A stretch of 64,000 nt of DNA from assembly GCF_015547515.1 (NCBI RefSeq), contig NZ_JADMVE010000001.1:434406-498405 (forward strand), written 5' to 3'. Position 1 is the stretch's first letter. Every line of letters starts with the position of its first letter. The stretch is from Eubacterium sp. 1001713B170207_170306_E7 (GTDB taxonomy: Bacteria > Bacillota > Clostridia > Eubacteriales > Eubacteriaceae). The notes beneath the pieces are model-generated. The model worked only from the letters and a program-made list of their open reading frames with translations. It was not told where the DNA came from and searched no databases. A program made the position numbers and the translations under genes. Shown in pieces: positions 41,256 to 48,807 of the stretch.

Positions 41256-42033
41256 CAACCGTATCGCAAAGGCCTTTGACCATGGCAAAGCCTTTATCAG
41301 CTTTATCACAGCGGGTGATCCGACCCTTGAAAAGACAGAGGAGTTCATCCTTGGTATGGAACGGGCAGGAGCGGACCTCATTGAGCTGGGGATTCCCTTT
41401 TCTGACCCCATCGCAGAGGGGCCGGTGATCCAGCGTGCAAATATCCGCGCCCTTAGCCAGGGTGCCACAACGGACAAAATTTTTGACATGGTGGCCCGGG
41501 TGCGGGATAAGGTTCAGGTGCCGCTGGTGTTTCTGACCTATATCAATCCGGTCTTTACCTATGGTATTGAACGGTTTTGCGCAAAATGCCAGGAGGTGGG
41601 AATCGACGGGCTCATCATTCCAGACCTGCCCTTTGAAGAAAATAAAGAGGTTAAGCCCATTGCCAGCCAATATGACGTGGAGGTCATCTCGCTGATCGCG
41701 CCAACCTCTGAGCAGCGCATCGGGGAAATCGCCAGGGACGCTTCGGGCTTTATCTACACAGTATCCTCCCTGGGCGTCACCGGTGTCCGGGCTCAGATCA
41801 CAACAGACCTCCAGTCAATGATCAGGGTGATACGGGAGAACACAGATACCCCGGCGGCCGTCGGCTTTGGGATTTCCACGCCAGAGCAGGCAGAGGACAT
41901 CAGCGCGTACGCGGACGGCGTGATTGTGGGCTCCGCGATTGTAAAACTGATCGAGGCAAACGGCGAAGCTGCGGGACCGGCCATTGAGGAATATGTCCGG
42001 AAAATGAAAGCCGCCTGCGAAAAGAACCGTTAG
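41248..42033 (+). CDS. trpA: Tryptophan synthase alpha chain
   Basis: TrpA releases indole from indole-3-glycerol phosphate for TrpB. The protein (261 residues from ATG 41248) has [13 protein letters not shown], the catalytic Glu in [19 protein letters not shown], the catalytic Asp in [14 protein letters not shown], and [13 protein letters not shown] and GFGISTPEQ. The start has AAGGGGGTG 9 nt upstream; the frame is open further back to 41209 inside trpB. A hairpin follows after its stop. Confidence 0.97.
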   Translation: MSNNRIAKAFDHGKAFISFITAGDPTLEKTEEFILGMERAGADLIELGIPFSDPIAEGPVIQRANIRALSQGATTDKIFDMVARVRDKVQVPLVFLTYINPVFTYGIERFCAKCQEVGIDGLIIPDLPFEENKEVKPIASQYDVEVISLIAPTSEQRIGEIARDASGFIYTVSSLGVTGVRAQITTDLQSMIRVIRENTDTPAAVGFGISTPEQAEDISAYADGVIVGSAIVKLIEANGEAAGPAIEEYVRKMKAACEKNR

Positions 42034-42040
42034 TTACTTA

Positions 42041-42080
42041 GAGGGTGTCATCAAGGGGTGACATCTTCTTTGTTTTTTGA
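42041..42080 (+). terminator. Terminator of the trp operon
   Basis: GAGGGTGTCA (42041-42050) pairs with TGACATCTTC (42059-42068, two G-T pairs) over an 8-nt loop, then a T-rich tail. Confidence 0.75.
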
Positions 42081-42088
42081 GAAACTTA

Positions 42089-42097
42089 TGTTACAAT
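42089..42097 (+). promoter_or_regulatory. Extended -10 promoter before two tiny genes
   Basis: TGTTACAAT, with TACAAT at 42092-42097; weak -35. Confidence 0.45.
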
Positions 42098-42131
42098 AGA
42101 GCCGAAACAGAGAACAGGAGGAAGCAGAGCA

Positions 42132-42296
42132 GTGGAAGAATTCCCTAAGATACAAATGCAGTTTGATAAATTGATAATGGTGGTCAATCATGCGGAGCGC
42201 AAGGAGACAGACCCCAATAAGGCAGAATATCTGCATTGGCTGAGAACACAGCTGGAGGCCATCGCCATTGACGAGAGCCAGCACCGTGAGTTCTGA
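42132..42296 (+). CDS. 54-residue small protein
   Basis: Small frame with GTG start 42132 and a good ribosome site (AGGAGGA, 9 nt upstream). The product is soluble and helical, beginning EEFPKIQMQFDKLIMVVNHAE and ending EAIAIDESQHREF, with amphipathic helices suitable for a coiled or helical hairpin. No family known to me. A second tiny gene follows after 11 nt with its own AGGAGG, overlapping the stop of this one, so both look translated as a unit. Confidence 0.55.
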   Translation: MEEFPKIQMQFDKLIMVVNHAERKETDPNKAEYLHWLRTQLEAIAIDESQHREF

Positions 42297-42307
42297 GGAG
42301 GCGGAAA

Positions 42308-42445
42308 ATGCAGCTGCCAGCATGGATGTGGGGCGTTGTGCTGTTATGCTTCTGTGTTGCGATTTTTTACCGCAATAAGCATAAGGACGACGACAACGAT
42401 AATGACAATGAAGCTGATGAAGACCGCAGGCACCGGCGCTGGTAA
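42308..42445 (+). CDS. 45-residue membrane-anchored acidic peptide
   Basis: ATG 42308 with AGGAGG about 7 nt upstream. One hydrophobic span (WMWGVVLLCFCVAIFY) is followed by a charged tail: Asp/Asn-rich (DDDNDNDNEADED) and then Arg-rich (RRHRRW). A single-helix membrane peptide with a charged cytoplasmic or external tail; unknown function. It precedes a GH25 lysozyme that also has an N-terminal membrane anchor. Confidence 0.55.
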   Translation: MQLPAWMWGVVLLCFCVAIFYRNKHKDDDNDNDNEADEDRRHRRW

Positions 42446-42536
42446 GCCGGATGCGGGACGTTTGCGGGCTTTTACCAGCTAATATTAAGGATGAATGGAT
42501 ATACTGTAAAGCAGAATTTAAAGGAGTAGCGGTTCT

Positions 42537-43280
42537 ATGGAAAAATTTAAACAAACATTTTTAAGCAAGAAGGGCCTGATCATCGTTGCCGGTGCGGCTG
42601 CGGCAATACTGGTGGCAGTGGTCCTTTTCTTTGCGATTAACAGCGTGCGAAACAGCGGAAACCATGTAAAGGGTGTGGACGTTTCGGCCTATCAGGGTGA
42701 CATTGACTGGAAAAAGCTGGCCGACCAGGACATATACTTTGCTTTTATCAAGGCGACAGAAGGCAAGGATCATGTGGATAAAAATTTTGAGCAGAACTGG
42801 AAGGAAGCCCGCAAGACCCATCTGAAGGTCGGCGCCTATCATTTTGTGAATTTTGACCAGGACGGGAAAACCCAGGCCGATCATTTTATCAATACAGTTC
42901 CAAAGGAAAATGACAGCCTGCCGCCGGTAATCGACCTTGAGCTTTACGGCGACTATCTGGACAAGCCAATGGACAAGAACAAGGTTCAGGCCATCGTCAA
43001 TGACATGATCGTCCGATTCAAAGATTATTATGAACAGACACCGATCATCTACACAAATTATAACACCTATAACACCTACCTTTCAGACGCCTTTGCAGAA
43101 ATTCCGATCTGGATCTGCGACATTTCAGATCAGGAGCCAGACCTGCAGGGGGGGCACGAGTGGCTGTTCTGGCAGTATTCCCAGAGAGAAATCCTCAACG
43201 GCTACAGCGGTGAGGAACGCTTTATTGACATGGACCTTTACAACGGAGACCTCCGTCAATTTAAAAAACAGTTTGAATAA
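42537..43280 (+). CDS. GH25 lysozyme (muramidase), membrane-anchored
   Basis: A 247-residue glycoside hydrolase family 25 enzyme that cleaves the peptidoglycan glycan backbone. One N-terminal membrane helix (about 13-34) acts as an uncleaved anchor or signal; the catalytic domain spans 44-245 with D48 in KGVDVSAYQGDIDW, ATEGKDHVDKNFEQNW, GAYHFVNFD, the catalytic DxE pair D133/E135 in VIDLELYGD and FWQYSQREILNGYSG. Activity outside the cytoplasm, in wall remodelling, is expected. AAGGAG lies 10 nt before the ATG. It ends at a terminator. Confidence 0.93.
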   Translation: MEKFKQTFLSKKGLIIVAGAAAAILVAVVLFFAINSVRNSGNHVKGVDVSAYQGDIDWKKLADQDIYFAFIKATEGKDHVDKNFEQNWKEARKTHLKVGAYHFVNFDQDGKTQADHFINTVPKENDSLPPVIDLELYGDYLDKPMDKNKVQAIVNDMIVRFKDYYEQTPIIYTNYNTYNTYLSDAFAEIPIWICDISDQEPDLQGGHEWLFWQYSQREILNGYSGEERFIDMDLYNGDLRQFKKQFE

Positions 43281-43284
43281 AAAT

Positions 43285-43314
43285 AAAACAGGCGTCCAGG
43301 CGCCTGTTTTATTT
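43285..43314. terminator. Bidirectional terminator after the lysozyme gene
   Basis: AAAACAGGCG/CGCCTGTTTT arms over a 6-nt loop; A and T tracts on both sides also serve the convergent lipoprotein gene. Confidence 0.9.
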
Positions 43315-43321
43315 TGGTATT

Positions 43322-43747
43322 TCAGTTCAGCTCATAGGTGTCAGACTCCGGATGATAGGTGATTTTCTGAGTCTTCTTGTCCTTTTTTACCGTGTAGTCA
43401 ATTTGAGTAATGTAGAGCTTTCCCTCATCCAGAGAGTGTACATAGCTTTGTGTGACCTTTGAAAGGTCACGGCTTGATTTAGAGCTGACACTGTCGGTGC
43501 TCTCCTCAATGGTATGGGAAGAATCCTTAATGCCGTAGGTCACCTTCAGATCCGTGATCTCATAATCCGAATTGTTAACCGCTGTACTGATGATCTGGGT
43601 GTTTTTATCATCGACGGGGACAAATCCGTAGGTGATAAAAAGTCCGCTGCCCTCGTCGAACCTTACCAGCGGTTCGGATTGGCCGCAGCCGCTTGCCGCA
43701 AACAGGGTGGTAACAATCATTAACAATACAAGTAATCGCTTTTTCAT
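43322..43747 (-). CDS. Putative lipoprotein, unknown
   Basis: A 141-residue predicted lipoprotein. Signal peptide KKRLLVLLMIVTTLFA ends in the lipobox ASGC. The mature domain (PLVRFDEGSGLFITYGFVPVDDKNTQIISTAV... then DSSHTIEESTDSVSSKSSRDLSKVTQ) suggests a beta-sandwich like a FxLYD-type immunoglobulin domain. Function unknown. The start at 43747 is preceded by GAGAGGAC; longer frames begin at 43759 and 43786. Confidence 0.75.
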   Translation of the reverse strand: MKKRLLVLLMIVTTLFAASGCGQSEPLVRFDEGSGLFITYGFVPVDDKNTQIISTAVNNSDYEITDLKVTYGIKDSSHTIEESTDSVSSKSSRDLSKVTQSYVHSLDEGKLYITQIDYTVKKDKKTQKITYHPESDTYELN

Positions 43748-43893
43748 GTGTCCTCTCATCAAAAGTGTTTTATTTGCTTCTATCAATTATAGCAGAAGTT
43801 GATTAAAAGAAAAAGAAAAAACGGGCCGTATTAATGAACAATAAGGTTTTCATCAGAAGCTGAAATTTAAATTAAAAAAATTCTAAAATAGAC

Positions 43894-43922
43894 TTGACAA
43901 AGACAGCGGAAGACTCTATAAT
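43894..43922 (+). promoter_or_regulatory. Consensus promoter of the small RNA candidate
   Basis: TTGACA (43894-43899), 17-nt spacer, TATAAT (43917-43922): a perfect sigma-A promoter. Confidence 0.85.
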
Positions 43923-43928
43923 AGACTT

Positions 43929-44059
43929 AAAGTTAGATAAACATAACAAATTATTTTTCTAACTCCAACTATACTCCTTGATTTTATGAATTTTTACCAT
44001 TCATAACTTGTTCTAACCCGGAAAAGGCCCGCATCCCCAAGCGGGCCTTTTCTTTTTTT
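43929..44059 (+). ncRNA. Candidate small RNA of about 130 nt
   Basis: A perfect promoter and an intrinsic terminator (AAAAGGCCCGC 44022-44032 / GCGGGCCTTTT 44041-44051, then a T-rich tail) bound about 130 nt without a credible reading frame or ribosome site. Two further perfect stems lie inside: AGTTAGA (43931-43937) / TCTAACT (43958-43964) and TTATGAAT (43984-43991) / ATTCATAA (43999-44006). The gene downstream has its own promoter, so this is a separate transcript. It is not tmRNA, 6S or SRP RNA by the motifs I can check. The whole spacer 43748-44166 is thus explained except for its first 130 nt. Confidence 0.6.
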
Positions 44060-44093
44060 AGCTGTTGATATTGAAAGTTTCTTGTAAATCGGC

Positions 44094-44122
44094 TTTAAAC
44101 CAACATGGGGTTGTGTTATAAT
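44094..44122 (+). promoter_or_regulatory. Promoter of the malic enzyme gene
   Basis: TTTAAA (44094-44099), 17-nt spacer, TATAAT (44117-44122) with TG upstream. Confidence 0.7.
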
Positions 44123-44166
44123 AAGGCCGTTATTTCATTACATAAATGTAGAAACCGGAGGAAAAT

Positions 44167-45330
44167 ATGGATTACAATAAAGAAGCGCTGAAAGCCCATG
44201 AAGCGTGCAAAGGTAAAGTAGAAGTCGTTTCTAAGATGAAACTTGAAAATAAAGATGATCTGAGCATCGCCTATACACCGGGTGTTGCCGAACCCTGCCG
44301 TAAAATCGCGGAGAACAAGGAGGATGTCTATAAATACACCGCCAAAGGAAACCTGGTCGCGGTTTTATCAGATGGCTCGGCTGTTTTGGGGCTCGGCAAT
44401 ATCGGCGGCGAGGCCGCAATGCCGGTTATGGAGGGCAAGGCTGTGCTGTTTAAGTCCTTTGGCAATGTCGACGCGTTTCCCATCTGTGTCAGCACACAGA
44501 ATGCTGATGAGATTATCCAGACAGGCATCAACATCGCGCCGACCTTTGGGGGGATTAACCTGGAAGATATCTCTGCGCCAAAGTGCTTTGAAATTGAAGA
44601 AAAGCTTCAGGAAGCCCTTGATATTCCGGTTTTCCATGATGACCAGCACGGTACGGCCATTGTCGTCTCCTCTGCGCTTATCAACGCTCTGAAAATTGTT
44701 AAAAAGGACATTTCTGAAATCAAGGTAGCCATCAGCGGTCCGGGTGCTGCCGGGACAGCCATTGCAAAAATGCTGATGTCCTTAAATGTAAAAAACATCG
44801 TGATGTGCGACCGCACTGGCATCATTGATATCAGCCGTGACGGCCTGGCAGGCCACAAGCTCTGGCTGGCTGAGCATACCAATCAGGAACACATTACCGG
44901 CAGTCTGGAGGATGCCATCAAGGGCGCTGATGTCTTAGTCGGCGTGTCTGGCCCTGGCATTGTAACAGAGGAAATGGTAGCGTCCATGAACAAAGACGCC
45001 ATTCTTTTCGCCATGGCAAACCCTATTCCTGAAATCATGCCGGATCTGGCTAAAAAAGCCGGCGCGCGTGTCATTGGCACGGGCCGGTCTGATTTTCCAA
45101 ACCAGATCAACAACGTTCTGGCCTTCCCGGGGATTTTCAGAGGCGCGCTGGACGCAAGAGCGTCCCGCATCACTGAAGGCATGAAAGTGGCGGCAGCCTA
45201 TGCCATCGCTGACCTCGTAAGCGCCGAGGAATTGAATGAGGACTATGTTATGCCAAGTCCCTTTGACAAGCGTGTCGCTCCGGCGGTTGCCAAGGCGGTT
45301 TATGACGCCTGGATGAAGGAAGTAAAATAA
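44167..45330 (+). CDS. NAD(P)-dependent malic enzyme (malate dehydrogenase, oxaloacetate-decarboxylating)
   Basis: Converts malate to pyruvate and CO2 with reduction of NAD(P). The 387-residue protein is of the short bacterial type: the tyrosine motif SIAYTPGVAEPCR, KGNLVAVLSDGSAVLGLGNIGG, the metal-binding EDISAPKCFEIE, HDDQHGTAIV, and the Rossmann loop ISGPGAAGTAIAK. Alanine-rich C-terminus is of normal length. GGAGGAAAAT precedes the ATG. The gene is flanked by its own promoter and terminator and stands alone. Confidence 0.95.
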   Translation: MDYNKEALKAHEACKGKVEVVSKMKLENKDDLSIAYTPGVAEPCRKIAENKEDVYKYTAKGNLVAVLSDGSAVLGLGNIGGEAAMPVMEGKAVLFKSFGNVDAFPICVSTQNADEIIQTGINIAPTFGGINLEDISAPKCFEIEEKLQEALDIPVFHDDQHGTAIVVSSALINALKIVKKDISEIKVAISGPGAAGTAIAKMLMSLNVKNIVMCDRTGIIDISRDGLAGHKLWLAEHTNQEHITGSLEDAIKGADVLVGVSGPGIVTEEMVASMNKDAILFAMANPIPEIMPDLAKKAGARVIGTGRSDFPNQINNVLAFPGIFRGALDARASRITEGMKVAAAYAIADLVSAEELNEDYVMPSPFDKRVAPAVAKAVYDAWMKEVK

Positions 45331-45332
45331 GA

Positions 45333-45363
45333 AAAAAGCTCTCTCAATCTGAGGGAGCTTTTC
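45333..45363. terminator. Bidirectional terminator after the malic enzyme gene
   Basis: AAAAGCTC-T-CTC / GAG-G-GAGCTTTT around AATCT. Confidence 0.85.
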
Positions 45364-45366
45364 CTG

Positions 45367-46368
45367 TTAAAGGGCATATTTTTTATCAGTTTGTACATGG
45401 CTTGAAAAATAGGCTTTTATGCGTGTCTTGACATTGTTTTGAAGATCATAGTAATAGAGCGGATAGTCGCCGGTGTGTAAAACGCCGGAGGGGAAGGCGT
45501 CCTCCTGGCCGATGACCTTAAAGGCGTCCGGGTCAGCGGTGCTGCAGATCACAGTGCCGCGATCCAGATCAAGGGTCGCGTCAGCATAATGGGGAAGATC
45601 CTGCATGCCAACGAGCTTGCCGGCGCTGTCGCGTATGACCAGGCGTGAGCCAAGGCTCTGGGCCGCTTCGGCCTTTTTATCGGTAAGGGTCCAGGTGATA
45701 GGATTGATGGATACCGCGTCTGGCAGCAGGGTGATGTTATCGCCAGTGACGCCTGGGGACTCGGTATTATAGGATATGATGACGCCTGTGTCCTTCGCGC
45801 CCCGCGCAAAGGATAAGTGGGGATTCGATTTTAGGTAGCCCCGGGTGATAGAGTAGCCGATCACATAGGCGGCGATCATTCGCTCCTGAACCTCGGGGTG
45901 CTCTTTTAAATAGAGGCTGAGAATAAACTGGAGCAGAAGCGAGCCCTGGGAGTGACCCGCCAGGATAAAAGGACGGCCGTTATTGTGATGGCGGATGTAA
46001 TAATCAAAGGCGGACAGTACGCAGGCGACAGGTCCTTTTGTGAAAAGCAGGTTATTTTCCGGCGTATTGTCAAGAAGGCACTCGAGGGCGGCCTGGCGGT
46101 AGGCGGGCGCATAAAAATTGCCGTAGGCCGAAAAAACTGATGCCTTTGTCTGGAGATGCTCCATAGCCCGGATGCGCATGGCCTCGTTGGTTACCTCACA
46201 GATATTGGGACCATGCGGTGTCTTATAGTAGGCGGTGGGGTAGAGATAGAAAATATCGACGGGCTTGTTGTCAGGCTTGGCTATTTTTTTAGGCAGACAC
46301 AGCCAGTTCTGAGTGAGGCTGTAGTCGACCGGGGTATCTAAATCAGGAAGATAGGGATGCTGTTTCAT
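45367..46368 (-). CDS. DUF3089 family alpha/beta hydrolase
   Basis: A 333-residue protein of the DUF3089 family of predicted lipase-like alpha/beta hydrolases. The family N-terminal signature VDIFYLYPTAYY and the nucleophile elbow AGHSQGSLLLQFIL (catalytic Ser in GHSQG) are evident; the C-terminus carries LHTGDYPLYYYDLQNNVKTRI. No signal peptide is seen after the start chosen at 46368, which follows AAAGGAG; a longer frame to 46407 lacks a ribosome site. The substrate is unknown. It is transcribed divergently from the MerR gene. Confidence 0.82.
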   Translation of the reverse strand: MKQHPYLPDLDTPVDYSLTQNWLCLPKKIAKPDNKPVDIFYLYPTAYYKTPHGPNICEVTNEAMRIRAMEHLQTKASVFSAYGNFYAPAYRQAALECLLDNTPENNLLFTKGPVACVLSAFDYYIRHHNNGRPFILAGHSQGSLLLQFILSLYLKEHPEVQERMIAAYVIGYSITRGYLKSNPHLSFARGAKDTGVIISYNTESPGVTGDNITLLPDAVSINPITWTLTDKKAEAAQSLGSRLVIRDSAGKLVGMQDLPHYADATLDLDRGTVICSTADPDAFKVIGQEDAFPSGVLHTGDYPLYYYDLQNNVKTRIKAYFSSHVQTDKKYAL

Positions 46369-46450
46369 ACGAACTCCTTTGATCTTATGGGATTGTATTA
46401 TTATCATCTATTATAGCTTAAATATTTTTTTACAGCAAATCAAAAAAGCC

Positions 46451-46481
46451 TTGACTTTTACGCGGCGTCAACCTCTATAAT
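46451..46481 (+). promoter_or_regulatory. MerR-type promoter with 19-bp spacer and operator dyad
   Basis: TTGACT (46451-46456), a 19-nt spacer and TATAAT (46476-46481). The over-long spacer and the internal dyad TTGAC...GTCAA are the hallmarks of promoters activated by MerR-family proteins through DNA twisting, here presumably by the TipA-like product itself. Confidence 0.82.
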
Positions 46482-46502
46482 AAATGACAGGAGGAGCAGA
46501 AT

Positions 46503-47261
46503 ATGGAATATACAGTTAAAAAGCTGGCGGCGATGGCCGGAGTCTCGCCGAGAACACTGCGCTATTATGATGAGATTGGGCTGCTGAAGCCGGCGCGTAT
46601 CAACAGCTCGGGCTACCGGATCTACGGCGGGCGTGAGGTCGACCGCCTTCAGCAGATTTTATTTTACCGTGCGCTGGGAATCGAGCTGGCAGAAATCCTA
46701 CAGATTTTGGACGCCCCGGACTTTGACAGTCTGGCCGCCTTAAAATCTCACAGAGAGCAGCTCCTTCAAAAAAAGAGCCAGATTGACGATTTGATTGCTA
46801 CGGTAACAAAGACGATTGAAACCAAAGAAGGAGAAACAATTATGGAAGATCACGAAAAATTCAAAGGCTTTATCCAGGACAAGCTTGATGAAAATGAGGA
46901 GCGTTACGGTGAGGAAATCCGGGAAAAATATGGTGATGAGGCGGTTGACAGGAGTAATGCTCAGTTTAAAGAAATGTCGCCGGAAAAATACAAGGCGTTT
47001 GCCGGACTGGAAGAAAGGATCCTCACTCTTTTAAAGGAAGTAACCCGGTTGGGGAGCATCGACAGCCCGGAAGGGGAGGAGCTGGCCCGGCTCCATCAGC
47101 AGTGGATTACACTGGCGTGGGGTAGCTATAACACAGAGACGCACCGCGGACTGGTTCACATGTACACAGAAGACCAACGCTTTAAGAAATACTATGAAAG
47201 CAAATGCGGAAAGAACAGTGCGGAGCTGCTTAAGCAAAGTGTGCTGAAGTACATCCGGTAA
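46503..47261 (+). CDS. TipA-like MerR-family regulator with TipAS drug-binding domain
   Basis: A 252-residue transcription activator: N-terminal MerR winged helix (about 2-70, MEYTVKKLAAMAGVSPRTLRYYDEIGLLKPARI), a coiled-coil linker (about 75-112), and a C-terminal TipAS antibiotic-binding domain (about 120-250, ending GLVHMYTEDQRFKKYYESKCG). TipAL proteins bind thiopeptides and activate their own promoter. An internal ATG at 46842 (METIM-like start after GAAGGAG) could yield the short TipAS form, as in known tipA genes. AGGAGG precedes ATG 46503. Confidence 0.92.
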   Translation: MEYTVKKLAAMAGVSPRTLRYYDEIGLLKPARINSSGYRIYGGREVDRLQQILFYRALGIELAEILQILDAPDFDSLAALKSHREQLLQKKSQIDDLIATVTKTIETKEGETIMEDHEKFKGFIQDKLDENEERYGEEIREKYGDEAVDRSNAQFKEMSPEKYKAFAGLEERILTLLKEVTRLGSIDSPEGEELARLHQQWITLAWGSYNTETHRGLVHMYTEDQRFKKYYESKCGKNSAELLKQSVLKYIR

Positions 47262-47287
47262 ACCCTTAAGTCTATGACCAACGAGGG

Positions 47288-47326
47288 CCTGCAGAGAAGG
47301 TAAGTCTGCAGGTTCTTTTTATTTTT
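47288..47326 (+). terminator. Terminator after the MerR gene
   Basis: CCTGCAGA (47288-47295) / TCTGCAGG (47305-47312) and a T-rich tail. Confidence 0.8.
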
Positions 47327-47438
47327 GCATAAAAGAGAGGTTTAAAACAAATAAACATAGTTTGTTCCAAAAAATCTCAGCCGATTTTCATCTTCAAATA
47401 TAAAATGATATAGAAATTTTATTTATATGGAGGAAATC

Positions 47439-48692
47439 ATGAAAGAACAGAGAAGAAACATTTACAAGCGGAAAGACAATCGTTATGAAGGGCGTTACAT
47501 CGTGGGGTACGAAGAGGTGTATGGTAAGGCCATCTACCGGTCGGTTTACGCCCATACCTATGAGGAAGCGGTTGAAGTTCTGGAAGAGGCTGAGGAAAGG
47601 GTGCGGGAGGAGGTTGACCTGCAGCGTCTGCTGCGCAGACAGAAGACACAGCAGCAGACAACCGGGATTCTGCAGAGAGCCCTCAGCCACGATGAGATGC
47701 TGAAGGTGGTCCGTACACTGACGCTTCAGGAGTGGATGGTCGAGTGGCTGGAGGGGCACAAGAAAAATACGATTCGTCAAACCTCGTACATGCGGTATTA
47801 TAATGTGATTTACAAGCACATCATTCCGCAGATCGGCAGCTATAATCTGCTGGAGCTGACACCGGAAATCATCCAGAAATTTATCAAGTATCTGTGTGAA
47901 ATGGGAAAGAATGATGGCACAGGCCTGTCACCCGCAACGGTGAGAAGCTATATGATGATTTTAAAAAGCGCGCTGGAGCTGGCAGTAGACCAGGAGCTCA
48001 TGATCAAAAATCCCTGCAGGAAGCTATCGCTGCCGCCTAAACGCTTCCATAAGCCGGTTTATCTGGAGCCGGATGAGTGTAAACGGTTGGAGTACGTGCT
48101 GCTGCACACCGATGACAACCCTAAATCTGTCGCGATTCTGGTGGCTTTGAAAACCGGCATGCGCCTTGGGGAGCTGGCGGCCCTCAAGTGGGGGGATGTT
48201 GATTTCGCCAACAGGATGATTCATGTCAGGCACTCAGTACAGCGGGTTAAAACCTTTGATCCTGACGGGCCGAAAACAAAGCTGGTCGTTTCAGAGACAA
48301 AAACGACCAATTCGGTACGGGATATTCCCATGAACAACGGGCAATACGGGTATTTAAAGGGCTATTACCGCATGGTCGTAGCTGAGTCGTGGGGAAACAT
48401 CAATGAAAACACCTTTGTTTTCCAAAATCAGTCGGGGAGCTTCATTGATCCGAGAGTATACCAGCAGTATTTTAAAGTCGTTTTAAAAAAGGCGAAGGTG
48501 AAGGCAGTCAATTTCCATGCCCTCCGGCATACCTTTGCCACCATCGCGGCCAGTAAAAACATGCAGATCTCTGTCTTGAGCAGGATATTGGGACATTCCA
48601 ACGCAGCGCTGACATTACAGCTCTATATCCATTCCATCACAAACCAGGACAGGGCCGAAATGTCTAAGGTAGATTGGGAGTATTCCGCCTGA
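47439..48692 (+). CDS. Tyrosine recombinase (phage-type integrase), orphan
   Basis: A 417-residue site-specific recombinase. N-terminal AP2-like arm-binding domain (RKDNRYEGRYIVGYEEVYGKAIYRSVYA), a core-binding SAM-like domain (about 95-195) and a catalytic domain with the pentad: Arg in KTGMRLGELAALKW, Lys after the beta hairpin, His-x-x-Arg in HALRHTFATIAAS, His in LGHSNAALTLQLYIH and the nucleophile Tyr in LQLYIHS. All catalytic residues are intact. No other phage or conjugative gene, excisionase or att repeats are seen nearby. I choose ATG 47439, which follows GGAGGAAA; the ATG at 47427 would put that site inside the gene. Confidence 0.9.
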   Translation: MKEQRRNIYKRKDNRYEGRYIVGYEEVYGKAIYRSVYAHTYEEAVEVLEEAEERVREEVDLQRLLRRQKTQQQTTGILQRALSHDEMLKVVRTLTLQEWMVEWLEGHKKNTIRQTSYMRYYNVIYKHIIPQIGSYNLLELTPEIIQKFIKYLCEMGKNDGTGLSPATVRSYMMILKSALELAVDQELMIKNPCRKLSLPPKRFHKPVYLEPDECKRLEYVLLHTDDNPKSVAILVALKTGMRLGELAALKWGDVDFANRMIHVRHSVQRVKTFDPDGPKTKLVVSETKTTNSVRDIPMNNGQYGYLKGYYRMVVAESWGNINENTFVFQNQSGSFIDPRVYQQYFKVVLKKAKVKAVNFHALRHTFATIAASKNMQISVLSRILGHSNAALTLQLYIHSITNQDRAEMSKVDWEYSA

Positions 48693-48745
48693 TCTTTTTT
48701 TAAAAATCAAAAAGACCGCACAATGAGGACACTTGTACCCGCAAC

Positions 48746-48774
48746 TTGTGCACTAACGTGAAATGTGGTAAAAT
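48746..48774 (+). promoter_or_regulatory. Promoter of the AlsT symporter gene
   Basis: TTGTGC (48746-48751), 17-nt spacer, TAAAAT (48769-48774) with TG upstream. Confidence 0.6.
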
Positions 48775-48807
48775 AGACAAATATATTTAGAAAAAGGGAG
48801 GGAGAAA

